A stretch of 16,040 nt of DNA from an uncultured Lachnospiraceae bacterium (GTDB taxonomy: Bacteria; Bacillota; Clostridia; Lachnospirales; Lachnospiraceae): contig CAMWNY010000016.1 of assembly GCA_947175775.1 (NCBI GenBank), forward strand, positions 1-16,040. Direction: 5' to 3'. Positions 1 through 6,766 of this stretch are shown here, in pieces. The notes under the pieces were generated by a model. It made no database searches. It saw nothing but the letters and a program-made list of their open reading frames with translations, and had not been told where the DNA came from. A program made the position numbers and the translations under genes. Numbering within the stretch: the stretch's first letter is position 1; each line of letters starts with the position of its first letter.

Positions 1-550
1 CCAACACGCTTTCATCTAAACGCGCGAGAACTTTAGCCGTATAATAAGCGTCACTGAAAGCGCGGTGAAAAGGAATGTCTTTCTCGATTTCCAGATAATC
101 AATGGCATACTCCAATGACCTTCTGGACTTCCGGTCTTCGTAGGCAATACTAAAAAGCTTCTGCACATCCAGAAACTTGATGGGTCCGTCCGAAAATGGC
201 TTCATCCCGTAAAACCTTACATTCCGCTGAAGCTCCGTTAAATCCAAAGGTCCCCACGTACAGAAAATATAGTCCTCACCGCACCATCTATAAAACTGCT
301 CCATTACTTCAGGAAAAGGGATCCCCGCTTCAAGCTGCTCCATCTGCAAATGAATCAGCTTTTTCGTAATCCGATGCATTTCATGATATACCTTCGGTTT
401 CACAAGCTCCGAAAACTCACTGATCATTATTCTGCTGCTGTTTAATTTAATGGCGCCTATTTCTATAATCTCAAAAGGAAGTATCTTACTTTCCTTTTCT
501 TTACCGGTATTGCTCTGGTTCCACTCAAGGTCCATTATGATATAATCCAT
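1..550 (-). CDS. DEDDh-family 3'-5' exonuclease, N-terminal 183 residues (runs off the left edge)
   Basis: Read from an ATG at 548-550, which follows an AGGGTGA ribosome binding site, the frame is open to the window edge. It carries the motifs of the RNase T / DNA polymerase III epsilon exonuclease superfamily: DLEW near the N-terminus (D7, E9), a WGPLD block around residues 99-103 supplying the second Asp, and HRAFSDAYY at 162-170 supplying the catalytic His and last Asp (H162, D167). All four metal-binding acidic residues and the DEDDh histidine are therefore present. Such stand-alone exonucleases trim RNA or DNA 3' ends in the cytoplasm, and related Firmicute proteins include KapD. The substrate cannot be inferred. 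The C-terminus is missing only because the window stops. A second Met at residue 6 is possible as start but lies further from the binding site. Confidence 0.85.
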   Translation of the reverse strand, partial: MDYIIMDLEWNQSNTGKEKESKILPFEIIEIGAIKLNSSRIMISEFSELVKPKVYHEMHRITKKLIHLQMEQLEAGIPFPEVMEQFYRWCGEDYIFCTWGPLDLTELQRNVRFYGMKPFSDGPIKFLDVQKLFSIAYEDRKSRRSLEYAIDYLEIEKDIPFHRAFSDAYYTAKVLARLDESVL

Positions 551-600
551 GTACAAATCACCCTGCCTTGTATAGATTCTTTTCCATAGAAAGAGAGAAA

Positions 601-635
601 GGCTGTAAATCCAAAAATTCTTTGAATTTACAACC
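601..635 (-). terminator. Rho-independent terminator after tRNA-Arg
   Basis: A 12-bp stem, with two G-T pairs, joins GGTTGTAAATTC to GGATTTACAGCC across an 11-base AT-rich loop. On the minus strand it is followed by a pyrimidine-rich run (TTTCTCTCTTTC). It begins 8 bases past the discriminator base of the tRNA, as expected for a monocistronic tRNA transcript. The U tract is interrupted by C, so efficiency is uncertain. Confidence 0.7.
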
Positions 636-642
636 TTTTCAG

Positions 643-714
643 CGTTCCCTGCGAGAATCGAACTCACAACTGGGGCTTAGGAGGCTCCTGTTATATCCAT
701 TTAACTAAGGGAAC
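643..714 (-). tRNA. tRNA-Arg, anticodon CCT
   Basis: The 72-base cloverleaf was folded by hand. The acceptor stem GTTCCCT/AGGGAAC has 7 perfect pairs, the D stem is GTTA/TAAC, the anticodon loop is CTCCTAA, and the T arm is GTGAG-TTCGATT-CTCGC. The discriminator is G and no CCA is encoded. Anticodon CCT reads the Arg codon AGG. The anticodon stem GGAGC/GCCCC contains one A-C mismatch at the middle pair (A29-C41). The gene has its own apparent promoter upstream and a terminator downstream. Confidence 0.95.
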
Positions 715-719
715 AGGCA

Positions 720-753
720 TAACTTTTCTCTTATTCTCGCCAGAGAAAAGTTA
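720..753. repeat. 11-bp perfect inverted repeat in the tRNA-Arg leader
   Basis: TAACTTTTCTC at 720-730 is repeated in reverse complement at 743-753 with a 12-base spacer. The hairpin ends 5 bases before the first base of the mature tRNA and lies downstream of the likely -10 box, so it would sit in the 5' leader of the tRNA precursor. No T run follows on either strand, so it does not look like an ordinary terminator. It could instead end read-through from the upstream operon or guide processing. Confidence 0.55.
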
Positions 754-772
754 CGAATCATCTGACATAAAC

Positions 773-801
773 ATTATACTACATTTTTTCCGTCTGTTGA
801 A
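773..801 (-). promoter_or_regulatory. Likely promoter of tRNA-Arg
   Basis: A perfect TATAAT -10 hexamer on the minus strand (773-778) lies between the stop of the DUF3881 gene and the tRNA. The matching -35 position (796-801, TTCAAC) is a poor match to TTGACA. Transcription would begin near 766, giving a leader of about 50 bases that contains the inverted repeat. Confidence 0.45.
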
Positions 802-825
802 GTAAAAATTTATAAAATCATATAA

Positions 826-1710
826 TTATGTTGTCGGATAGTTAATATAACCCTGCAGCCATATCACTCCCTTAAATCTTCTTCCGACATCCGGCTCACC
901 ATATAGATCATTTTTATTGATGCATACGTCAAACTCTAAATCATTGCAGCTTAAACTCATCACATATATTTCTTCACCGGTAATCCTGTTTACTCTCTGA
1001 GCGATATCCTGAATTTCACCCAGTATGGAATACTGGTCGCATTCCACTCCATAAGGCATAAAATATGTGTCCACCAGACTAAACACATCTTCTGTCTGTA
1101 TTTTGCGGGAAATAGATGTGTAAGTATCCATATCTTCCAGTGTCAATGTCTCAATCGCATCCTCGTCACCTTTTCTGGCAGCATCAATCAGTTGATTTCT
1201 GTTTCTGGATGCTTTCTGCACTTTCTGTTTCTGCTTCTCATTTTTGCTGATAGGCAGAATAATATTTCCCTTTAATGACAGGGCAGACAATGTAAGTGTA
1301 GTTCCCCTGATAGGCAGTACATTTTCATATTGTGCCTTCACATAGGGAATCATATTCTGTAAATAGAAAATCAGGCTTACACCTACTTTGATATCATCAC
1401 AAATGCCGGCGTAAGATTCCTTCTCCGCATGACGTTCTACGGAAACATCCTCGCAGGAGCTGATTCCCATTCCCCGAAGATAGGGATAGAAATAATCATA
1501 CGTAAATTTATCGTTCTCGTCAAACTCGCCGCATACGGCAATTCCCATATCCTTGGCAAAATCTTCACAAAACTCTGCAAGTATGGTTTCCTTACCATTG
1601 GACGTGTACGACCGGTGAGATGCATTCAAAATAATATCCGTAATCAGTTTCTGCTGTTCCCGCCTGTCGGTCAATTTACTAAAACCAATAGCTCGCATAA
1701 ATTTATGCAA
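826..1710 (-). CDS. DUF3881 family protein, translated from a TTG start
   Basis: This 294-residue protein matches my memory of the DUF3881 family, a conserved protein of unknown function in Lachnospiraceae whose members begin with an MHKFLRAIGFS-like sequence. The open frame extends to a GTG at 1717-1719, but that GTG overlaps the ribosome binding site AAAGGAGGTG and cannot be used. The TTG at 1708-1710 is 8 bases from the site and yields MHKFMRAIGFS, matching the family start. No signal peptide or membrane segment is visible. Around residues 155-170 there is a Lys/Gln/Asn-rich basic stretch. It is the last gene of the parA-parB-DUF4446-HD-serS operon, 32 bases after serS. Its role is unknown. 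Confidence 0.8.
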   Translation of the reverse strand: MHKFMRAIGFSKLTDRREQQKLITDIILNASHRSYTSNGKETILAEFCEDFAKDMGIAVCGEFDENDKFTYDYFYPYLRGMGISSCEDVSVERHAEKESYAGICDDIKVGVSLIFYLQNMIPYVKAQYENVLPIRGTTLTLSALSLKGNIILPISKNEKQKQKVQKASRNRNQLIDAARKGDEDAIETLTLEDMDTYTSISRKIQTEDVFSLVDTYFMPYGVECDQYSILGEIQDIAQRVNRITGEEIYVMSLSCNDLEFDVCINKNDLYGEPDVGRRFKGVIWLQGYINYPTT

Positions 1711-1742
1711 AAATTCCACCTCCTTTTCACAATCAATCTGTC

Positions 1743-3020
1743 TTATCGAATCTCCGTCATACCACCCATGTACGGACGGAGCACTTCCGGAATACGGACA
1801 GAACCGTCAGCCTGCAAATTGTTTTCTAAAAATGCAATAAGCATTCTCGGCGGCGCAACTACCGTATTATTAAGTGTATGTGCAAAATATTTACCATCCT
1901 TGCCATTTACACGAATGCGCAGTCTTCTTGCCTGTGCATCTCCTAAATTGGAACAGCTTCCGACTTCAAAATATTTGTTCTGTCTGGGAGACCATGCCTC
2001 CACATCATAAGATTTCACTTTTAAATCTGCCAGGTCACCTGAGCAGCATTCAATCGTTCTGACCGGAATATCCATACTTCTGAATAAGTCTACTGTATTC
2101 TGCCACAGTTTGTCAAACCAAAACTTTGATTCTTCCGGTTTACATACAACGATCATTTCCTGTTTTTCGAACTGGTGTATGCGGTAAACGCCTCTCTCCT
2201 CAATACCGTGCGCTCCCTTTTCCTTGCGGAAGCAGGGAGAATAGCTGGTTAATGTGTGGGGAAGCTCTTCTTCCGGAATAATTGTATCAATAAATTTACC
2301 AATCATGGAATGCTCCGAAGTTCCGATCAGGTACAAATCCTCTCCCTCAATCTTATACATCATGGCATCCATTTCCGCAAAACTCATCACGCCGTCCACT
2401 ACCGCGCTTCTGATCATAAAAGGCGGCACACAGTAAGTAAAACCTCTGCCGATCATAAAATCTCTCGCATAGGCAATCACTGCGGAATGCAGTCTTGCAA
2501 TATCGCCCATCAGATAATAAAATCCGTTTCCGGCAACCTTTCTTGCGCTGTCCAAATCAATACCTTTCAGCTTTTCCATAATCTCCGTGTGATATGGTAT
2601 CTCAAAATCAGGAATAAGCGGTTCTCCGTACTTTTGAACCTCCACGTTTTCTTCATCATTTTTTCCAATTGGCACGCTTGGGTCAATAATGTTCGGAATG
2701 GTCATCATAATCTTCGTGACCTTTTCACTAAGTTCCTTCTCCTTCTCTGCAAGTTCCTCAAGCTTCTGCGCCTGTGCACCTACCTGCTTTTTCACTTCCT
2801 CTGCTTCATCCTTTTTGCCCTGTCCCATCAGTGCACCAATCTGCTTGGAAAGTTTATTTCTCTCTGCACGAAGATTATCCGCCTCCTGCTGTGTTTTTCT
2901 TGCCTGTGCATCCAGCTCAATTACTTCATCAACAAGCGGCAGTTTATGGTCCTGAAATTTCTTTTTAATATTCTCCTTCACCGCGTCCGGATTTTCTCTT
3001 AAAAACTTTATATCAATCAT
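1743..3020 (-). CDS. serS: Serine--tRNA ligase
   Basis: Class II seryl-tRNA synthetase, which activates serine with ATP and charges tRNA-Ser in the cytoplasm. At 425 residues it is full length. Residues 1-110 form the long helical hairpin (Lys/Glu/Gln-rich, coiled-coil) that grips the long variable arm of tRNA-Ser. The catalytic core follows: the TSE loop at 234-236, motif 2 (FRKEKGAHG... at 264 onward, with ERGVYRIHQFEKQE to 288), a serine-binding/motif 3 region with FEVGSCSNLGDAQARR (351-366), and HTLNNTVVAPPRMLIAFLEN (381-400). The start ATG follows GGAGG by 10 bases. The gene lies 16 bases after the HD-GYP gene, so it is transcribed from the parA promoter, and there is no room for a T-box leader between them. 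Confidence 0.97.
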   Translation of the reverse strand: MIDIKFLRENPDAVKENIKKKFQDHKLPLVDEVIELDAQARKTQQEADNLRAERNKLSKQIGALMGQGKKDEAEEVKKQVGAQAQKLEELAEKEKELSEKVTKIMMTIPNIIDPSVPIGKNDEENVEVQKYGEPLIPDFEIPYHTEIMEKLKGIDLDSARKVAGNGFYYLMGDIARLHSAVIAYARDFMIGRGFTYCVPPFMIRSAVVDGVMSFAEMDAMMYKIEGEDLYLIGTSEHSMIGKFIDTIIPEEELPHTLTSYSPCFRKEKGAHGIEERGVYRIHQFEKQEMIVVCKPEESKFWFDKLWQNTVDLFRSMDIPVRTIECCSGDLADLKVKSYDVEAWSPRQNKYFEVGSCSNLGDAQARRLRIRVNGKDGKYFAHTLNNTVVAPPRMLIAFLENNLQADGSVRIPEVLRPYMGGMTEIR

Positions 3021-3036
3021 GATTATTAAACCTCCA

Positions 3037-4206
3037 TTATTTGATTACTTCCTGAATGACCACTTTTGTTTCCTTAATAAGGTCAACAATTTTCTCACCG
3101 TTAATAACCTGTCCAAATTTATCATGCGTAACACGCAATATCGGACGTTCTGGAAAATGCGGATTTTGCTTCATAACAATTGCCGTCTCGCCCTGATTTG
3201 TCTTAACCTGAGAACCCGCAGGATAAACCGCAATGAGTTGTAAAAATGTATCGACAATATCACTGTCATACCATATTCCGCTATAATTTCTGATGTTATT
3301 AATTGCCTCATGAACGCGAACTCTTGCCTTGCCAATTCCGCAGATTAGTTCGTCAAATTCATCACAAACTCCCACAATCTGTGTCATGCGGGAAATCAAA
3401 TCCGTGCCAAGCGGATAGCCGGAACAGTCTTTTCGCTCATGATGGTTCATGACTATTTCCTTTGCCTGATTAGAAAGCCATTCCTCATTCTTGATTGCTG
3501 TGTATCCGTAAATCGGATGCTTTTTATATTCCTCCTGATCCTTCGCCGGTAAAAGATTAATATCCTGATCTTCATACCGCACCACAAGATAACGCAGCCC
3601 CAAATCATGAATTAAAGCACTGACACTAATGTCATAAACCTGTTTTTCATTTAATCCAAGTTTTAACGCAATCAATGTGGCAATGGTACAAACCTGAAGT
3701 GAATGCTCATAAATATCCGCATTTCTTTCTTTCACGTCATATACTTTTTCAATTACTTCATCCTCTTCAAGAATATCTGTTATTATATTCTGCGCAGTTT
3801 CTGCGATTTTTTTCAATCCCTTTGTTTTTTGATAAACATGCAGTTCAAGAATATCCTTAATATTATTGCGGATTTCCTCTTCCACATCGTCGCGCAAAAC
3901 CGTGACTGTTTCCAAAGAAAGCTTTGGACGCCGATTATCCGGTTTTTTCTCCTCCGGCTTTTTTTCCTGTGCCTTTGGTTTTGCTGCAGGCGCTTTTACC
4001 CGTTCGGGTGCTTTTTTTTCTTCCTTCGGAGCATCCTGCGTTTTCTCTTCAATATATACCGTAAAGATACTAAGCTCCCTGAGCTTATCAATATACTGCT
4101 CCTTTATTACTGTTCCTTTTCCAAGCACAACCGTATAATCTTCTAGCAGCACGTCATTGGCAATAATATCGCCATCCTTCAAATCCTCAATTGTTACTAA
4201 CTTCAT
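3037..4206 (-). CDS. HD-GYP-type phosphohydrolase domain protein
   Basis: This 389-residue protein has three parts. Residues 1-55 resemble the N-terminal domain common in HD-GYP proteins (IEDLKDGDIIANDVL, then LGKGTVI and YIDKL). Residues 56-97 form a Lys/Glu/Pro/Ala-rich linker. From about 165 an HD-GYP domain follows. Candidate metal ligands are all present: H168, H200-D201, H230, H255-H256 and D282, and the GYP signature reads HHERKDCSGYP. Canonical HD-GYP domains hydrolyse cyclic di-GMP. Here HDIGK is replaced by HDLGLR and the DALTSxRPYR block is divergent (DELICGIGKAR), so activity is uncertain. The ATG at 4204-4206 follows GGGGGAAG. A longer reading to 4254 would overlap the preceding gene and lacks a ribosome binding site. 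The gene lies 19 bases after DUF4446 and 16 before serS. Confidence 0.85.
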   Translation of the reverse strand: MKLVTIEDLKDGDIIANDVLLEDYTVVLGKGTVIKEQYIDKLRELSIFTVYIEEKTQDAPKEEKKAPERVKAPAAKPKAQEKKPEEKKPDNRRPKLSLETVTVLRDDVEEEIRNNIKDILELHVYQKTKGLKKIAETAQNIITDILEEDEVIEKVYDVKERNADIYEHSLQVCTIATLIALKLGLNEKQVYDISVSALIHDLGLRYLVVRYEDQDINLLPAKDQEEYKKHPIYGYTAIKNEEWLSNQAKEIVMNHHERKDCSGYPLGTDLISRMTQIVGVCDEFDELICGIGKARVRVHEAINNIRNYSGIWYDSDIVDTFLQLIAVYPAGSQVKTNQGETAIVMKQNPHFPERPILRVTHDKFGQVINGEKIVDLIKETKVVIQEVIK

Positions 4207-4225
4207 ATGTTTCTTCCCCCATTTT

Positions 4226-4756
4226 TTATTCTGTATCTGATGAAGCATTGCCATTTACGGCACGCTCCACTGCTACCTTCTCTTCATTGCTCAGCTCAAT
4301 TTCCGAATCCCCATTTTTTATCCGTTTCGTATAAGAATAACAACCGTCTGAGCTATGTACCGAATTAATTAAAAAACCATTGTTATTTTCATCCAAAAGA
4401 ACCAGTGCAAAACTGAGCTTTCCCCCCATTTCCTTAAACGCATCATATTTGACAAGTCCCAGCTTTTGAAATGCTGTTTCGTGCTTCCTGTACAACGCTT
4501 TAATATCGTCCCTGTTTTGACTGACGTTGAGCTTAATATATTTATTGTCCTCATAAAGCGTCATAATGTCCTTTTCAAGACTTCCTCCATCTTTGCCAAG
4601 CATAAATTTAGTATACTTTTTCTTGAATTTTCCAATTTGAATAAATGCTGCAATTATCAGGATTAATAACAGAACACATATGATTAACAGGCCAAGTAAA
4701 AGGTACCCTGCATCAATCCCGCCAAGCCCTATCATATTCAAAAAATTGCTGCTCAT
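4226..4756 (-). CDS. DUF4446 family membrane-anchored protein
   Basis: This 176-residue protein has one strong hydrophobic segment at about residues 18-40 (LLLGLLIICVLLLILIIAAF), followed by basic residues (KFKKKYTKF). This suggests an N-terminal membrane anchor with the rest in the cytoplasm. The middle region predicts helical, with many Lys/Asp/Glu (LEKDIMTLYEDNKYIKLN). The C-terminal half contains KLSFALVLLDENNNGF and ends in a short acidic tail. This matches the DUF4446 family, which I recall as usually encoded beside parB in clostridia. Function is unknown. The ATG is preceded by AAGGGGGGAG and lies 12 bases after the parB stop. The conserved position suggests a role with the segregation machinery at the membrane, which is inference only. 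Confidence 0.85.
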   Translation of the reverse strand: MSSNFLNMIGLGGIDAGYLLLGLLIICVLLLILIIAAFIQIGKFKKKYTKFMLGKDGGSLEKDIMTLYEDNKYIKLNVSQNRDDIKALYRKHETAFQKLGLVKYDAFKEMGGKLSFALVLLDENNNGFLINSVHSSDGCYSYTKRIKNGDSEIELSNEEKVAVERAVNGNASSDTE

Positions 4757-4768
4757 CCATCTCCCCCC

Positions 4769-5659
4769 TTACATTGAAATATTGACGTTTGACAGTGCCT
4801 CAATAAGCCTGTCCAAATCATCATTGGAATAAAATTCAATTTCTATCTTTCCGGTCCCGTTTTTACCCTTTGCATTAATCTCTACTTTTCTGCTAAGCCT
4901 CTCCTCTAATTTTTTTTCAATATCCTCATATATATATTGAATACTTTGCGGAATTTCTTCCTTTTGCGGTTTTTTCTCCGTCGGATTTAAAATACCCTTT
5001 ACAATTTTTTCAACATCACGCACACTAAGCTTTTCATCAAAAATTCGCTCCGCAATCTGTTTTTGCTGTTCTTCATCCTCAATTGAAATAAGCGCCCTTG
5101 CATGACCTGTTGTTAATTTATCGTCAATTATCATTTGGCGGACATACTCGCAAAGCTTCAAAAGACGCATACTGTTTGTTATGGTCGTTCTGCTTTTTGA
5201 TACTCTCTCTGCCACTTCATCCTGCTTCAGATTAAATTCCTCAATTAACCGTTTGTAGGCAATTGCCTCTTCAATCGGATTCAGGTCCTCTCTCTGAATG
5301 TTTTCAATCAAAGAGATTTCCATGATTTCCTGTTCTGTATAATTTCTTATAATTACGGGTACTTCCTTCAGACCGGCAATCTTAGCCGCACGCCATCTTC
5401 GCTCTCCTGCGATAATTTCGTAATAATCTTTTCTGTCCTGTACAAGAATCGGCTGCAGCAATCCAAACTGTTTAATCGAATCCGCCAATTCCTGAAGTGT
5501 GTCTTCATCAAAATTTTTTCTCGGCTGCTCCCTATTTGGCTCAACCTTTGTAATTTTCACGGTTGTTTCTGCCTGTCCCGTTTCCTCCTTCATTGCGGGC
5601 TTTACTGCTTCTGCAGAAATCAAGGTATCTAAACCTTTACCCAGTCCCCTTCTTGCCAT
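4769..5659 (-). CDS. parB: Chromosome-partitioning protein ParB (Spo0J)
   Basis: DNA-binding CTPase clamp that loads at parS and spreads, recruiting ParA and SMC for origin segregation. The 296-residue protein opens with the typical RRGLGKGLDTLI. The N-terminal CTP-binding domain shows GERRWR at 85-90 and ENIQREDLNPIEE at 119-131. A helix-turn-helix at about 144-165 (LKQDEVAERVSKSRTTITNSM) reads parS. After a Lys/Glu/Pro-rich linker near 225-240, a C-terminal dimerisation domain with a lysine-rich strand (GKNGTGKIEIEFYSNDDLDRL) completes it. All expected parts are present. Two perfect parS sites lie upstream at 6718-6733 and 9200-9215. The gene begins 29 bases after the parA stop. Confidence 0.97.
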   Translation of the reverse strand: MARRGLGKGLDTLISAEAVKPAMKEETGQAETTVKITKVEPNREQPRKNFDEDTLQELADSIKQFGLLQPILVQDRKDYYEIIAGERRWRAAKIAGLKEVPVIIRNYTEQEIMEISLIENIQREDLNPIEEAIAYKRLIEEFNLKQDEVAERVSKSRTTITNSMRLLKLCEYVRQMIIDDKLTTGHARALISIEDEEQQKQIAERIFDEKLSVRDVEKIVKGILNPTEKKPQKEEIPQSIQYIYEDIEKKLEERLSRKVEINAKGKNGTGKIEIEFYSNDDLDRLIEALSNVNISM

Positions 5660-5688
5660 ATAACTCTCCTTTTATCTTGTTTACATAA

Positions 5689-6453
5689 TTATCTGTTATT
5701 ATTAATAACTTCCTCCGCAAGTGCCATATAGCTTTCCGCTCCGGCTGATTTTGAATCATACACATTAATTGGCTGTCCATAACTTGGCGCTTCTGCAAGC
5801 CGGATATTTCTCGGTATTAATGTATCATAAACTTTTTGCTTTAAGTTACTCTTAACATTATCCACTACCTGGTTAGAAAGATTGGTACGGGAATCATACA
5901 TCGTAAATACAACGCCATCCATATCTAAATCAGGATTTAATCGTTCCTTCACAAGATTTACTGTATGTATCAACTGACTAAGTCCTTCCAACGCATAATA
6001 CTCACACTGTATGGGAACCAAAACAGAGTCCGCTGTCGTCATTGCATTTACCGTTAATAAATTTAAAGAAGGCGGACAGTCTATAATAATGAAATCATAA
6101 TTGTCCTTCACCCAATCGATTTCATTTTTTAAAATAAAGTCTTTGTCATTGACACCGATTAACTCAATCTCCGCTGCTGCTAAATTAACATTTGACGGAA
6201 GAACAGAAACATTCGGAAGAATTTCCTTTAAGATACAATCCTCCACAGTACAATCACCCATTATCAATTCATAGATTGTATTCTCCAACTCATTTTTTTC
6301 AATACCGTATCCACTTGTTGTATTTCCCTGCGGATCCATATCAATGACTAGTACCTTTTTTCCTTTTGCCGCGATACAGGATGACAGATTAATAGATGTG
6401 GTCGTCTTTCCGACACCACCCTTTTGATTTGCAATCGCTATAATTCTCCCCAT
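5689..6453 (-). CDS. parA: Chromosome-partitioning ATPase ParA (Soj)
   Basis: Deviant-Walker ATPase that binds the nucleoid and works with ParB in origin positioning; in Bacillus relatives it also modulates DnaA. The 254-residue protein has the deviant Walker A box KGGVGKTT at 11-18 with the signature lysine K11. Walker A' is DMDPQGN (38-44) and Walker B is FIIIDCPPSLN (121-131). Its size is that of chromosomal Soj proteins and no N-terminal DNA-binding extension is present. The ATG lies 12 bases after AAAGGAG, slightly further than ideal. It is first in a six-gene operon. Its leader holds two hairpins, and an extended -10 promoter and a parS site lie upstream. Confidence 0.97.
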   Translation of the reverse strand: MGRIIAIANQKGGVGKTTTSINLSSCIAAKGKKVLVIDMDPQGNTTSGYGIEKNELENTIYELIMGDCTVEDCILKEILPNVSVLPSNVNLAAAEIELIGVNDKDFILKNEIDWVKDNYDFIIIDCPPSLNLLTVNAMTTADSVLVPIQCEYYALEGLSQLIHTVNLVKERLNPDLDMDGVVFTMYDSRTNLSNQVVDNVKSNLKQKVYDTLIPRNIRLAEAPSYGQPINVYDSKSAGAESYMALAEEVINNNR

Positions 6454-6480
6454 TTAATAAATATACTCCTTTCTTTGCCT

Positions 6481-6534
6481 GCGAATTTGGGCGTAAGCAC
6501 AAATTTGCTGATTGAAAAATCAAAGATTTTTCAA
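6481..6534 (-). promoter_or_regulatory. Two tandem hairpins in the parA leader
   Basis: Between the parA promoter and its start there is a perfect 10-bp inverted repeat with a 3-base loop (6512-6521 with 6525-6534, TTGAAAAATC). Immediately after it in transcription comes a 9-bp repeat with one G-T pair (6481-6489 with 6500-6508). Neither is followed by a T run, so they are not simple terminators. On the minus strand, GGGGGAGG followed by TTG-AAA-AAT-CTT-TGA runs into the first hairpin and could encode a four-codon leader. Whether they regulate parA is unknown. Confidence 0.5.
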
Positions 6535-6569
6535 CTTTTCCTCCCCCTTAAAGTTTTCTGATAATTTTC

Positions 6570-6578
6570 ATTATACCA
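6570..6578 (-). promoter_or_regulatory. Extended -10 promoter for the parA operon
   Basis: TGGTATAAT on the minus strand is a perfect -10 hexamer with the TGn extension. The -35 region (6593-6598) is a poor match, as is common with extended -10 promoters. Transcription would begin near 6563, leaving a leader of about 110 bases. About 50 bases upstream lies a 15-base palindrome, AAATTGTAACAATTT (6623-6637), which could be an operator. Confidence 0.55.
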
Positions 6579-6717
6579 CTAATATTTATGATATGCTATA
6601 CGTTTTTGTTTTTTTATTGAAGAAATTGTAACAATTTAGCCTAAAACTTTTCACTTGCTGTAAAGTTTGTGGAATAATGATTATTTTATCTCCTTTCTAT
6701 TGTTTTATAAAAGGCAA

Positions 6718-6733
6718 TGTTTCACGTGAAACA
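6718..6733. promoter_or_regulatory. parS site 1 (ParB loading site)
   Basis: The sequence TGTTTCACGTGAAACA matches the parS consensus at all 16 positions, and the palindrome extends by one base on each side. It lies about 265 bases upstream of parA, between the parA promoter and the zinc-ribbon gene, so it is intergenic. ParB should load here. Confidence 0.97.
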
Positions 6734-6766
6734 TTTATATTCTTCTATAATTTCACTGGAAGCAAA

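Noticed and set aside
1429..3002. Plus-strand open frames of 60-248 codons opposite the DUF3881 and serS genes
   Set aside because: They mirror strongly coding minus-strand genes, lack ribosome binding sites and have cysteine- and leucine-rich, low-sense compositions.
3021..3036. T-box riboswitch before serS
   Set aside because: Only 16 bases separate serS from the preceding gene, so there is no room for one.
4207..4254. Longer N-terminus for the HD-GYP protein
   Set aside because: It would overlap the DUF4446 coding end and lacks a ribosome binding site, while the ATG at 4204-4206 has one.
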